From Diadema setosum (taxonomy: Eukaryota; Echinodermata; Echinoidea; Diadematoida; Diadematidae): 64,000 nucleotides of DNA. The translations under genes were made by a program, and so were the position numbers. Positions 37,275-49,733 of the stretch are shown here, in pieces. The number at the start of each line of letters is the position of its first letter. The stretch's first letter is position 1. The DNA lies in contig CM067077.1 of the NCBI GenBank assembly GCA_033980235.1, positions 2,345,972 through 2,409,971 on the forward strand. The letters are read 5' to 3'. The notes below the pieces were generated by a model, which saw only the letters and a list, made by a program, of their open reading frames with translations, made no database searches and was not told the origin of the DNA.

Positions 37275-38959
37275 ATGGCGCTGATGAAGAATGCTGCCCT
37301 TATGGGCGTGACAGCCATCTTGGTGGTGTATCTGCCAAGATTCTTTCAGACTCCACCACCTGTCATCACAGAGGGTTATGTAGCTCCTGGATTCGAGGAC
37401 GTCCTAGAGACTTTCAGGTGAGTCGTCGTTAAAAGTGTATCCATCTGGCTTCCTGGTCAAAAAGGCCAAATTCACTCAGATTATAAATGTGCTACTTAAT
37501 CCGTTCCATATTAAATTCTAAAATCAAAAATAGGCTTAGTACACAGGCCACCAGGTTCCCATGGGCACAGGGAACGGGTTAACATCGATCTACCAGTTAA
37601 CGCAAACCAAATACAGATTATTTTGATCCGATCCTCTGTCACTATGACGATGAAGTAAAGTCAGCAGTATCCAGTAATTCTCCTCGTAAAATTATACGTT
37701 CGCACAAAAACCGATTTCTCTAATATACATGTCACAATATATGTCACATTTTGCATTTATAGTATTGTAATATTGTAAGCCTAAACATTTCATAGAAATT
37801 TATCTGCCTATTTCTTGAAAATACCAGCATGTTTTGCGACCTATCTCGATCTAATACAATATTTATAGTCAGGTAAATTACATGGCTTTGAATAGCTAAA
37901 AATGGTTGCAATCTGATACGGTGTTCCCGGAACACGGGCTAAATCGACACTTTTGATCCTGATTCCGAGTACAGAAAAAGAGAGAAAGATGATATCATAA
38001 CACGCCTCCTTAGCATCATCGGCTTTAGTATAATTATATATTCCCAAGATAAAGGAAAAGGGATCAGAGTGTAATTACAGTAGAAGAAATCGCTAACAGC
38101 AGAAGGAATTAAGCAGAAACTGAAACACAGATATTATATGTGAATGAACAAGGAACAGATTAGTTCTGGATCATATTCGGAGTTGATCTTTTAATTCATA
38201 TTTATAACCTTTAAATGAAATAACTCTTGTTCTATCTTTGACACAGAGCAAACTTTGAGAGTGGCCGAGATCCCCGTACTGGAGGAGCAGCATTTGCTGC
38301 CTATCATCGGGGAAAGAAAGTCGTCGACATTTGGGGTGGATTCGCAGATTATGAGAGCAAGCAGAAATGGCGACAGGACACCATATCCATTTTCTTCTCA
38401 TCAACGAAAGGTGAATTTCATTTGTTTTTATTTGAAATGGCTGCAAAAAAAAAAAATTATTGTTGTATAGTTTTCACTCAATAAGCTTCAGCTTCGTGTA
38501 TTACCTGTTACTGATTCAATTCATTTAATTCTCTAGTTTTCATGTATAAACTTTACGCTGGATTATTACCAAATGTGTTTAATCTGTTCATTTGTATGAT
38601 ACCCCTCAGAGAAATTCGCTGCGACAACCAAAGGTCTATACTCACAGCATTTAGCCCTGAACTCATTCCAAGTAAACTTTCCAAAACTATGGAATGCTCT
38701 TCCAGAAGACACAAAGCATAGTTCTACTTTATCGCGATATTGCTCCTTCCGAGGGAAAATTGACAAATCTATTGTCATACTACTCATACTTTACACTCAC
38801 ATGAATGAAAATCAGTGCTTGCGAGCATTATACGTCTATAGTCCATCTATCGCTTAAATACTCCCAACTTTCCAATCATACTCATTTTGTTTCCTACTCT
38901 TCTTTCATCTCTTCTGGATTTTCGCTGTTGTTTTCCATGGCATACATATATGTATATGA

Positions 38960-39027
<68 letters not shown>

Positions 39028-41929
39028 CATGCATGCTGTTTTTTTTCCTTCTCAGTCCCACCAAACCAAATGTACAAACTTGAAATGCATGCTTGCTTGT
39101 TTGTTTATGTATATTGATATTCAAGCATTACTTGGGCCCCTGTCTATAAGCATTGCTTCTCTTGGGATTCCCACAATCAAGTTTAATTGTTTTCTGTTTT
39201 GTTCATGTTTACTTTGTATATAGTAATGTATCTTTGTGTGTCTTTTTATTGTATGCCTTTAATACCTGAATAACATAGAATCACAATAATCGTAAATTGT
39301 ACACGTTATAGGCCATACAATACCCATGCATAATGATTATGGGAAACCTGCATCAAACTTTCTGACAGGATTTGGAAATCGGAAGAAACTTGGTTGGAAA
39401 TATTCCGTTGAGATTTACCAACATAACAGACGTCAAACGATACAAATAATCTTATTTATTATTATTATTATTATTTTTTTTTTTTTTTTGGGGAGGGGGG
39501 GGAGGTGTATGTGTGTTCTTACCTATATAGCAAGAAAAACTGCAGAACATTTCAGGAGAGAAGCAAAGTCTCCTGCATGATGGTCCCCTGCATTTCATTT
39601 TTATCATTTCCTATTGCTTCCTTTCATGATATTCGTTCTTGAAAAAAAAAAAGAAAATGTATGTAAGATCCAAACGTTACGAATATTAGCTTGTTGACTT
39701 GTTGATTTGTATTGATTTTGAAATGCAGAAATAAAAATAAAAACTGAACTGAAAAAAAAAAACTGAACAAAGAGTGCTCCCCATGACCTATTGCTGTATG
39801 TACAAAGTACTCTTTCTTGTTGTTTTTACTGCAAACAAAAAGAAAAATAGACCTCTTATTTTTTATATTATGTTTTGTTTACACGTAAAGGCGCAGTATT
39901 TGATCACTTTGCCTTCATTTAATCACTGGATATGACCCATCTTTATCAATAGTAGTCAAAGAGGTTGTTTCTTAAATCCCCGTTTCCCTTGTTGTCTTTC
40001 CCCCGATGTAGGAGTTGCGTCAGTGTGCATCGCCATGCTCGTAGATCGAGGTTTGCTGGACTACAACAAACCAGTCGCCCTCTATTGGCCGGAATTCGCA
40101 CAGAAGGGCAAAGAGAAGGTTACCGTCAAAGACATGATGGAGCATAAGGTCATTAAACTTTTTTTTTTTTTTTTGTATGCCTGAAGGGCCTGATAAAAAA
40201 TACGTCACAGAAATTTCTAAGCACTTAACAGTCAGTCGTATAAGGATTAATATTGTATAAGCCTAACAGTGAGAATTTTATCACAATCGAATGAAAATTA
40301 GAGAAGTTATGAAGTAATTAAGCTTTATAAATTTTCTTTAAAAAATTCTCCAACAGTCCATAATTATGAATATGCAAACTAGTGGGTTGATGTTGTCAAG
40401 ATCACCACAAACTTGTATATTATGGTTCATAAACAAAATTCATGAAACATCCATTTTTTTTTCACACGTACAGTAATTAGGACCCAGTCTCAAATTCTAC
40501 TATACTTGATTGATCTTTGATGGTATTCATTCAGGAATACCGCTTTCTTTTAAACTTTTATGACAGGAGAATTAGGTTCGTCTGGATTGTTTGTTTGTTT
40601 GTTTATTTGAAGAGTTTGTTTGCAAAAACCGATAAGTCCATATTTGTCAAATGGATATATTTGCGATTAAAGGTTAAGAAAAATAAAGAGAATAATAAAT
40701 TTTTTTTTGCTTCTTTTGACCATAACTTCAAAAGTATACCTTTGTATGTAGTGACCAATATATCATTTAAAGGGATCGTATAGTTTTGGTCGAGACCCAA
40801 TTTCAGGTTTCTAACATTTTTTGGTGAGATAGTGAGAAACCTCTTATGAAATATGAAAGAGCGTGTAATTCCATGAGGAATTCAACGTTTATTTGATGAA
40901 AATTGATTTTGAAATGGCTGAGATATCCAAAATAGAGCGATTCAATAAGGTGTGGGACCCACATTTTATTACGATCGCTTTGTTTTACTTGTTTTTTGAT
41001 GTTTCAGTCATTCCAAACCCGATTTTCATCAAATAAACTTTGAATTCCTCTTAAAATGGTATGCTCTGTACTCTTTCATAAGTGTTTTCTTGGTATCTCA
41101 CAAAAAGTTAAAAAGCCCGATTCTCATCTCCACCAATACTGTACTATATCCCTTTAAAAGGCATTATTTTTTACTTTATGACAAAGACCGTACTTCAAAA
41201 TCTTCAAAAATGGACTTATCGGTTTTTGCAAACAAACTCTTCATTTGTTTGTTTGTTTGTTTATTTGTTTGTTTGTTTTTGCAAGATCAATGGACAATAA
41301 TTGTAAGGTGATGACAACGTCATCGTCAATTATTGTGCTTATACAATTTGACTTATTCTTCTAACACTAATTTTTGGATGGTCTCAAATTCAAAATCTAG
41401 TGTCCACATACGATGTCACGTACCCATGTTGATGGTACCCTTATAATCAGAAACATTTACTCCTAACCTGCTGAAACATTTAACTCCCGTCACGTGTGTC
41501 ACAGGATAGAGTAGCATGTTGTAGTGTATTTTGATTTTATGCTATATTTCTTTAAGTAGGGGTGGGGGTCAGCGATCTTTTTCTTGTACTAAGGTTCCTT
41601 GACGGACAAAAGATTATCTTTACACTAAACGGAAGAAAACATTTTCAGTGCATTTAACTGAAAATTGTCTTGCATACGTTTCCCGTTTCCCAATACAAGC
41701 AAGCAACCAAGCAATTAAACAAACTAAAATCCGAACAAACTAAAGGAGCGAAAGAAAGAATGCTGCGTATTTGGGCACGTCTCCCTCCGGGCAGTGTCCA
41801 AATCTGGAGCTTTAGGAAACAATCAAGTTTCCTATAGTTCCTGTTTTTATCTGCAGGATATACGATGTAAAAGGGTAAACATTACTGAACAAGTTATAAG
41901 CGTGATAGTGCTACGCAATCATACTTTTG

Positions 41930-41964
<35 letters not shown>

Positions 41965-44900
41965 TGTAATTAAATGATTATGCAATTGAAAATAATAGGC
42001 CAACTGGGTCCCTTTTCATAAAGCTGTTCTTAAAGTTACGCACAAATTTACGAACGACTAGAATATGGCAAGTCAAGCGTGTTTCCTAAACATTGTTTAT
42101 TTCAGTAGCTCACGTTGAAATTTGCAGATGAGACTGATTATTCCTACATGTTAACACAGGTTTTTAGTTGATGTGATTTTGCCGCAATGTATAGAAGTAG
42201 GTGTATTGACATACTTGCAGGCCTATACAGTCGTACTTTGTTAAGGCGGAAGGGGAAAATGGGTACGCATAATAATATTGGCACTTCATATTCCACTCGT
42301 TTGTAAAGTCATGCACAACTTTATGAACAGCTTCATGAAACAGGGCCTTAGATGGTTAGGTAGGTCGCATTAATCTTGCTATCACATTCTAATGATTTAA
42401 CCGATTCTTACATGGATGATTAAAAAAATGGCATGTATGAAATTATTGATTAACGCATGATTGAAGTAATAATTTACTCACCCTTCAGGCGGGGCTTGCC
42501 GTATCCGCACCACCTGGTTTGAGCCTGGACTTGCTACAAGACGTTGCCAAGGCAGGAGAACTCATGGCAAGAACAGGGCCACAGTGGGAGTATGATGGTC
42601 ACACCCATGGTTACCATGGTTTCACATTTGGACCACTAGCCAATGAGCTTTTGCGGCGAGTTGACCCTCAACATCGAACTCTGGGACAGTTTTTCAAGGA
42701 GGAGATAGCAGAGCCTTTCGGTAATGTCGATTAATAACACGTTCAGTCAGTTGAATTGCTTGTTATTCCGAAGGTTCGTTATTCTGAAACACACAAATTC
42801 TCTTTACTTAGAGGTGATCGTTCACATTTTTCTCGTGTTAATCGTTATTCCGAAGGTTCGTAAATCCGAAAATGAAATTATAATTTTCTTGCAGGCATAG
42901 ATTTCCACATCGGTCTTCCATTCAAAAGCAACCACCGTGTAGCCCGTCTTCTCGTCGACCGTCGCCCGATGTTCTTACAATTCCTGGACAGTATACAGAC
43001 CTCGGCTGGAAGACAAACTATACTTCATATGATAAACTCGAACGCCATTGGAAATATGATGAGTAATGCAAACGAAATGGAAGATGTGAGTGGGAAGAAT
43101 GTAGAATGCAAGCATAAATTTGCAGAAGGCACACACACACACACACACACACACACATTCAAGCATACACACATATATTATTGCAAACCCTAATGGAAAG
43201 AACACAGTGCCCACAGTGTGAGATACACAGTGTGAACAGAGTGTGAAATCTCTTTTCACAGTTAGATTCGAGCGTATTAACAGTTTGAACAAAATGTGAG
43301 TCATCAATTCACAGTGTGAAACAAAGCATTACTATGTGAACACTCTGAAAAAAAAAACAGTGTAAAATCATCTTCACTCTGTTAGATTCGAGCGTTCACA
43401 TAGTCGACTATGTGAGCACACTGTGAGCACACTGTGGGACAGTTTCTTTTCAGTAGGGAAGGTCAAGGATTTGCGATTTGTTTACAAGCCCTCTTTGCCC
43501 TCGTTAGGTAAGACATCACTCTTTTTTGTTAGTTTTCTCACTCCATTCTTCTGTTCTCAAAAACTTGATGACAGATCGTATTGCAAGTTACGAAAAAACA
43601 AAATAATATTTCAGAAATCTGAATTGGGCATTCATGTCACAATTACACAAGGGGGGTGTTTCATAAAGCTGTTCGTAAAGTTACGAACAACTTACGAGCG
43701 ACTGGTGATCAGTTCTTGTGCGGAATTATGGAAATTCTGATAAGTATAGCACATCAGAACTGATCACCAGTCGCTCGTAAGTTGTTCGTAACTTTACGAA
43801 CAGCTTTATGAAACAGGGTCCTGAGGCTAGGAGTGGTTTACTATTACAGACTTATATTAGGCAGACTTATATTAGGCAGCCCCATCTCTCCTGAGGAAAG
43901 TTCGTATTTTTACAGCTTGTTCTTCCGTCAATCTCTCTTTTTGTGCAGGATAGCCCTGCTTGAAAGAACACAGTGTCCCACAACGTGAAACACTATGTGA
44001 AACACAGTGTGAGAACACTGAGTGGACACAGTGTGAAATCTCTTCACATTCGAGCGTTTTAACATTGCGAACACATTGTGGATCATGAAGTCACAGTGTG
44101 AAACAGAACATTACTATGTGAACACAGTGTGAAAAACGAGACCACAATGTGAAATGATCTTCACACTACTAAATTCGAGAGTTTTCACGCATCCGACAAT
44201 ATGAAAAACATACTGAACACACTGTGGGACAATGTGTCATTTGCAGTAGGGTATTGTGCTACCGAAGGTCTCAATTACTCAAAACAGTTGGGTACAATGT
44301 GAATACAACGTGTACCTACCAATTGATGTCTTTCTCATTTCAGTGAAACATGTACCGTTCTGTTGACTTAATACTGATAGAGAGTGTTCCACGTTAGCCT
44401 TGCACTTTATCCAGGATATGAGAACTAATATATCCGTCAACTTAAAAAGTATAAAGAAAGTAATTTGCATGTAATACCAACTCTGGAGAGGTGCGCCTAA
44501 CTATAATTCCACAAAGTGTGCATTACGATACCCACACACACTCTTATTGACATCATTGCCACCTGATTTCATAATAAATGTTTGTTTTGTTTTGGACAGT
44601 TGGGAGTCTTTAACGATCCCGCCTACAGAGCCATCGAGTTGCCGTCAGTAAATGGGATCGGGTCTGCGGCTGGTCTTGCAAAGGTATAACAATGACGACC
44701 AATGACTGTAATCATTATCACTATAATGTTGACATGAAAATGATAAGGGGAATGATAACCATTTATTATCCTCCTGCTAATTATGATAATGATTATCATT
44801 TATTTTAAAATGTGCGACGGTCAAAAACACATAATGCCTATAAGAGATTCGTTAAGTGAAGCCTTCAGGATGTATTCCAAATCTGCGATCGTTATCTTCA

Positions 44901-46619
44901 GCTTGCATGGTGTTATTTGCGATTTGTCGTGATTTGGCCAGCTGACTTTTGATACACGAAATTCCCTGCCAAAATGATCACTAGTCTTGATTGAATGTTT
45001 GATTACAACGGGATAGAACGCATAATATTCATTCAGGATTGCCGGGGTCCGATACTAATCCCTGTCATACCTGCGGTATTTGACAAACATTCTCCAAAGC
45101 GAATAAAAAGAAAAATAGAACGAGCGAATAGAGAGAGCAAGTTCTATCAAAAGCAGACATAATTTGTCCCCTTAGCACTGAACGCGCCATCATGTCAGGA
45201 AATGTAAAATCATAATCAACTTTTATGTCTCATTAACACCACCTGTCCATCAAGTTTGATGCTTCCACTACGATTTACCTAGGTGTACCTTAAGCTACTC
45301 TACTTGCACTCGCAAGGTATAACTCAGACTAATAGTAGGTGGATATTATAATTTGATCGAGTGACTCGTATGAATATCATATCTGTTCCATTCCAAGCTT
45401 TGAATCTAAAAACATAGTAATGTGTATAATTATGTCAATGTCATGACGTTCTGTTTTCAGCTCTATGGAATAATTTCATCTGGTGGCATAGACCCAGTTA
45501 CTAACAGAACTCTGCTGTCAAAGGAGAGAATCGACGATTTTCTGAATTTCGAACCTCCTTCTGTCGACAGAACTCTCGGCATTCCTCTCTCCTTCAGTCG
45601 CGGGATGATCAAAATTGATAAGTTTGTTGTGAGTGGTCAATCAGTTCGTATTGTATAGCAAATGACTTATGCTACTTGAACTAGTTTCGTGCTTGAACGT
45701 AATGTCCCCCAGAGTGACTAAATTTTGTCGACCATTTAGTAATATATACGCCTCATCTATTTCGATGATATATATCATTTACATTATTTTCTACGCTTTT
45801 CCGCACATTGGTTCGTCAAAGTTGGGACATACTTCAGCTTTGATAATGTAGGTTAGCCTTCAGGTGGACAACTGTCTCCGATGGCCATTGTGCATACAGT
45901 ATCAAGGCCCTCAGCGCTGGTATTTGATAAGATAGAGAAATGGGATAAGAATTACAAAACACATGTATTCAGAAGGTCAAATAGAATGTCATAATTATGT
46001 TTTTGTATTATTTGCTTCTCATTACATTCTCTGTAATCACGTTCGATTGATATACAGGGAATAAAGCTAAAACATTGTGCTTTGGAGGTGCGGATATCAC
46101 AAATGAGTGTTTTTTAAAAGAAGTTTAGTGTTTATTATGTTCATGGATATAGGAATATCAACTGAATCTGGAACCTGATTACGAGAGGTATTGGCAAACA
46201 CCTTGGGTAGCCTCTTTGTTCTCCATGGTGTACACAATATCATTCTGGTTACAAAGACTGTATGTATAGCTATAGCAATTTAATGAATATAATGTATACG
46301 TGTAAGAACTATTATTTCCTAATTATTTCTAAGCGTACATCCAGGATCGGATTAATACCTGCGCTTGTAATACCTATAATGAGTTTTACTGATTTCTCGT
46401 ATAGACTAGCCTGATTTATTCTTCTTTTTGTAGGACGGAGTGACAATGTTTGGGCACCCAGGAGCTGGCGGACAACACGGCTGTGCAGACCCGGGGCATC
46501 AGGTTGGATTCGCCTACCTCAGCAGCACCATGCTTCCATACCTTCTGGGTGAAGATCCTCGGTCTAACCAGCTCGTTCAGAGTCTTTACAGATGTGTCCA
46601 AAAACTTGGAAATCAGTAA
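37275..46619 (+). CDS. Serine-beta-lactamase-like protein, gene C (8 exons, 434 aa)
   Basis: Exons: 37275..37417, 38247..38410, 40012..40148, 42489..42720, 42895..43085, 44600..44683, 45461..45628 and 46434..46619 (TAA). Introns are GT-AG in the same phases as genes A and B. The exon 3 donor (AAG|GTCATT) is weak. The protein has a signal anchor (LMGVTAILVVYLPRFF, residues 9-24), PGFEDVLETF, catalytic S99-S-T-K102, a GYH tyrosine at residue 190 and H381-P-G-A-G-G. It is the most diverged of the three at exons 2 and 3 (for example IWGGFADYESKQKW where A and B have LWGGYADADIGQQW). It is transcribed divergently from B. All key motifs are kept, so it is probably functional; its substrate is unknown. 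Confidence 0.9.
38600..38790 (+). pseudogene. Non-LTR retrotransposon reverse transcriptase C-terminal fragment
   Basis: The frame open from 38600 reads GLYSQHLALNSFQV then NFPKLWNALPEDTKHSSTLS. The PKLWNxLPE..K.SSTLS pattern is typical of the region after the catalytic domain in Jockey/CR1-like reverse transcriptases. It lies in gene C intron 2, with an AT-rich possible 3' part following. The fragment is short, so assignment to a clade is not possible. Confidence 0.5.
38960..39022. repeat. (TA)n microsatellite
   Basis: Long TA repeat in gene C intron 2; open frames of Ile-Tyr across it are artefacts. Confidence 0.9.
40609..41242. mobile_element. Palindromic MITE family P2, copy interrupted by a TTAA MITE
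   Basis: Outer ends GAAGAGTTTGTTTGC and CAAACTCTTC are flanked by ATTT on both sides. Without the insertion at 40771-41153 it matches the reverse complement of 8002-8242. It lies in gene C intron 3, next to GTTT repeats. Confidence 0.7.
40771..41153. mobile_element. TTAA MITE, copy M6, nested in a P2 element
   Basis: AGGGATCGTATAG to ATATCCCT, 383 bp, flanked by TTAA at 40767-40770 and 41154-41157. The P2 copy at 8002-8242 has a single TTAA at the same place, which proves the boundaries and the 4-bp duplication. Confidence 0.85.
41933..41963. repeat. (CA)n microsatellite
   Basis: Uninterrupted CA repeat in gene C intron 3. Confidence 0.85.
42008..42350. repeat. Decayed hairpin repeat (TTTCATAAAGCTGTTC family)
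   Basis: The left end GTCCCTTTTCATAAAGCTG and right end ACAGCTTCATGAAACAGGGCC are inverted and match the perfect hairpin at 43659-43813. The interior is longer and diverged. Confidence 0.55.
43128..43157. repeat. (CA)n microsatellite
   Basis: Uninterrupted CA repeat just after gene C exon 5. Confidence 0.85.
43188..43458. repeat. CACAGTGTG-type interspersed repeat, copy 2
   Basis: Starts CCCTAATGGAAAGAACACAG and ends TTCTTTTCAGTAGGG, so the termini are inverted. The interior contains many CACAGTGTGAA words and two copies of TTAGATTCGAGCGT. It lies in gene C intron 5. Confidence 0.65.
43659..43813. mobile_element. Perfect 58-bp inverted-repeat hairpin element
   Basis: The left arm 43659-43716 (TTTCATAAAGCTGTTCGTAA...) and right arm 43756-43813 are exact reverse complements over 58 bp around a 39-bp spacer. 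The perfect match implies a recent origin or conversion between the arms. It lies in gene C intron 5. Confidence 0.8.
43954..44251. repeat. CACAGTGTG-type interspersed repeat, copy 3
   Basis: CCCTGCTTGAAAGAACACAG at the left and TGTGTCATTTGCAGTAGGG at the right are inverted. The interior resembles copy 2 at 43188. It lies in the same gene C intron. Confidence 0.65.
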
Positions 46620-46701
46620 TTTCTCATTTTTACAGTTTACACAAACAATGCTTTCTTTTTTTCCTAAACTGATTAAGCTGTTTTGTACATATTCCATTCA
46701 T

Positions 46702-46707
46702 AATAAA
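46702..46707 (+). terminator. Candidate polyadenylation signal (AATAAA) of gene C
   Basis: AATAAA 83 bp past the stop codon. Another AATAAA is at 47059-47064, before an A-run. Confidence 0.5.
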
Positions 46708-49190
46708 TGAAATATTTTACAGCGTAATAATTAGCCAACCTACATGCAATATTGGAGCAACTTATCTTCAAGCAAACGTTCATAAGTACTAACTACGTAA
46801 ACCCATTTCTTTGTGAACATCTTAAGGAAAACAAGTGGCCTTAATCTGCAGGACGAATTTCTCTTAAACAATTCTAAACAAACAAAAACAAGATTTTTAT
46901 CACATAACGAGCTTGAGAAAACAATGTTTACATAAGCTGCTTTGTGATTATATATTTTAAATGTTTACATGAAAGAAAGAATACACTGTACAACATTTTT
47001 TTAAAGTGTTGCGACGAGCACGTATAAAGGTGTACATTGGATCATAATGATTCTTTTGAATAAACAAAAAAAAAAAATGGAGTCAATTCGTGATGTTTAT
47101 TCAATTGCGTGAAAGAAAAGGACATACACGTAACGAAAATGAGTTCATTTAGAAGTTATAAGAAGTACATTCATCACAACTTTCTGAAAGTGCAAACTGG
47201 GATGTACACTTGAGAAAAGACCGCAGAAATCCCACACTTCTCTATACAGAAAGAACAAACAATGAATGGTAGGGATAGAAAAAGGGTCGTTGTAATTATA
47301 TCTTAAAACGTTTTGATATTGGTAATTTTATTACGGTATCTGAATATCTCCAAATTGTATGAACCATGAAAGGTGTCTCTGAAGGATATGCAAATGAAAA
47401 TGCCACTTACATAAATTAGATTACAATAAAAGTAACTGTAGCGATCCGAGGAAGGTAACAATGAAATATCGTTGAAGTATTAAAGGGGAAATCCAGTCCA
47501 AGTATCATTTAGTCTGATAAGAAAGAACAAAATACTACGAGTTCAATGGTGTAGATTAGATCGAAATCGGATGAAAAATAAGGAGGTTATGACATTTAGA
47601 AGTTTCGCTTTTTTTTGGGGGGGGGGGTGGGGGCAGTTCCTCAACAATCAATATAAATATGCAAATGGCAAAGTGACCATGTCATGCTCTGACAACCTAT
47701 CATATAGTTTGTACATGAAATTTTGAAATTTGTAGTTTTTCAGTCAAACGCAATTATGCCCGAGGCTCAAATCCTCATACCTCTAACTGATCACTACTCT
47801 GAAGCTATTCAACCATGAGTAACGTTGTTTCAGACTTCAATGACTGAAACATTGACTTTTTTCTTTTTCTTTTTTTTGGTACACGTTCAATGGAAAATTG
47901 TGAGGGTAAAACATGGTTAGTTCACTCAATTGCATATTCATACCTACTGTACAAGAACTGTTTTAGAGAAATTATCAAAACTTGAAAATTTCATAACATT
48001 TCTTATTTTTCATCCGATTTCAGTCAAATTCTTAACGTTGAACTCGTAAAATCTTATTTTTTTTTATCAGACTAACTTATATTTGGACTAGATATCAGGC
48101 AAGTTTCATCCTGTCTGCCTGTGAGCATGTGTGTTAATTCATTTTGAATGCAGAACCTAACACCGTCCCTCTACCATAGTGCATGGTCCTATCTATATAT
48201 CGGAGAGAGTTTCACCGTATCTACCGAGATAAATGCACGCATCAAATCACAGAATGCCCATATTACACGCTAACATTTCCGAGTGATAGTACAAGTACTA
48301 GACGCCATGAATTCGCAGTAACGTAACAATAACGTGACCCCGCAATAATAACATGCTTTTCTGGCATTCGACATGGCACACTCCTGAATTCCAGAGAACA
48401 AAATAAACATTACCTCCCACGGGGATGAGATGTCATTTCCCGAGACACCAGCAACCGCTTCAGCCGTATAAACTCGATCTTGAAGTGCATTCTCTCGCGC
48501 TAAAAAGGTGTCTGTAAATTTATCAAAACTAAAACACTGCCCAAATAAAGCTGCAAACAGCAATTCAACTGATTTGCGTTATTGCCACATGTAAATATAA
48601 AGGTACATGTATTATATGATATACAATGAACATGTATAATTATAGTGGTAACATTATGCCAATGAACAGGACGTTTGTTTATGTCATGTTTGGAACGTAT
48701 TGTGGGTGACACAATGACGACAAAATAATTATGTCGCAGGTTGCCGGAAATATCAGCTTTATTGGTGTGCAAAATCCGCTGGAATTATGTATAGGAATAA
48801 ACAGACGGAGGGGTATGGGTTAGGATGGAATATGAAGTGAGATAACAAGCTATGGAATAAATAAAATGAAAATTGGAATGGACGCAATTGAGCCTAACAA
48901 TTCTGAAACATATTTCAAGATTACAAAATATGTATTGATGGAAGATGAATCTCAAGAAGACAACATAAAGCACCTGAAACATTTTTGACGATTATATAAT
49001 AATGAAATGATGGAGGATATACCATAAGTAGACAACATATAACACAGTGTAACCAACCAGCGGAAATAAACTTCATGTTTCTTTGTGTAATTGACTCAGT
49101 ACAGTGTACTGATGGGTGTGTGTTATTTTTTTTTTTTCATTTCTATTTTTTTTTTTTTTTAATTTGTGGTGAGGCTAACTGTTAGTTCGC
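46708..49190. other. Intergenic DNA downstream of gene C
   Basis: AT-rich sequence. The stretch 47480-48100 looks like another decayed palindromic element: GGGGAAATCCAGTCCAAGTATC near 47487 faces TTATATTTGGACTAGAT near 48078, and CGATTTCAGTC near 48017 mirrors GATCGAAATCGG near 47560. No host exon was recognised. Confidence 0.4.
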
Positions 49191-49201
49191 ATAGTTTCAG
49201 C

Positions 49202-49224
49202 TTTCGGCCCGAATCCCTCAACAG
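49202..49224 (-). ncRNA. Hammerhead-ribozyme-like core, remnant 1
   Basis: On the minus strand CTGTTGA, a stem-forming GGGATTCGGGCC and GAAA follow in the order of a hammerhead core (CUGANGA, stem II, GAAA). One core base differs (A6 is U), so cleavage would be abolished. Penelope-like retroelements are known to carry such motifs, and this is probably a remnant of one. Confidence 0.4.
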
Positions 49225-49470
49225 GGTCTGACACTAAAAATGTCTTGTGACAGTGATATTTTCAGTAACGTCTACGCAACAAGTATGCCATTCATAGTGT
49301 ATACAATAATAATAATAAAAAAAATGAACACACGTATTCGGATAGTGTAATGTAGAAAGTCATACTTGCATGTTGTGATGACCTGCGTTGGGTTAGGCTA
49401 TTGGCCATCCGTCGTGGCGTGTGGTTAAACTGATCAGTGTCTGCTTTGTGTTGTGTTAGGGTGGAGAAAG

Positions 49471-49542
49471 AGAGAGAGAGAGAGAGAGAGAGCGTGTGTG
49501 TGTGTGTGTGTGTGTGTTTGTGTGTGTGATATACAGTACACA

Positions 49543-49584
<42 letters not shown>

Positions 49585-49628
49585 AATATATATATACATA
49601 CACTTGTATATAAATATATATATATACA

Positions 49629-49666
<38 letters not shown>
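49471..49666. repeat. Compound microsatellite (GA)n(TG)n(TA)n
   Basis: A GA repeat, then TG, then long TA tracts interrupted by CATA, running to 49666. It separates the two hammerhead-like remnants. Confidence 0.9.
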
Positions 49667-49670
<4 letters not shown>

Positions 49671-49733
49671 GAAAGAAATTGGACTGAGGCGGGACGTTGC
49701 TCTCGATCTTAGTCTCCCTTTTATTTGTCAAGC

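Noticed and set aside
38805..39223. Overlapping 76-92-codon frames on both strands with Ile-Tyr repeats
   Set aside because: They are translations of the (TA)n microsatellite in gene C intron 2.
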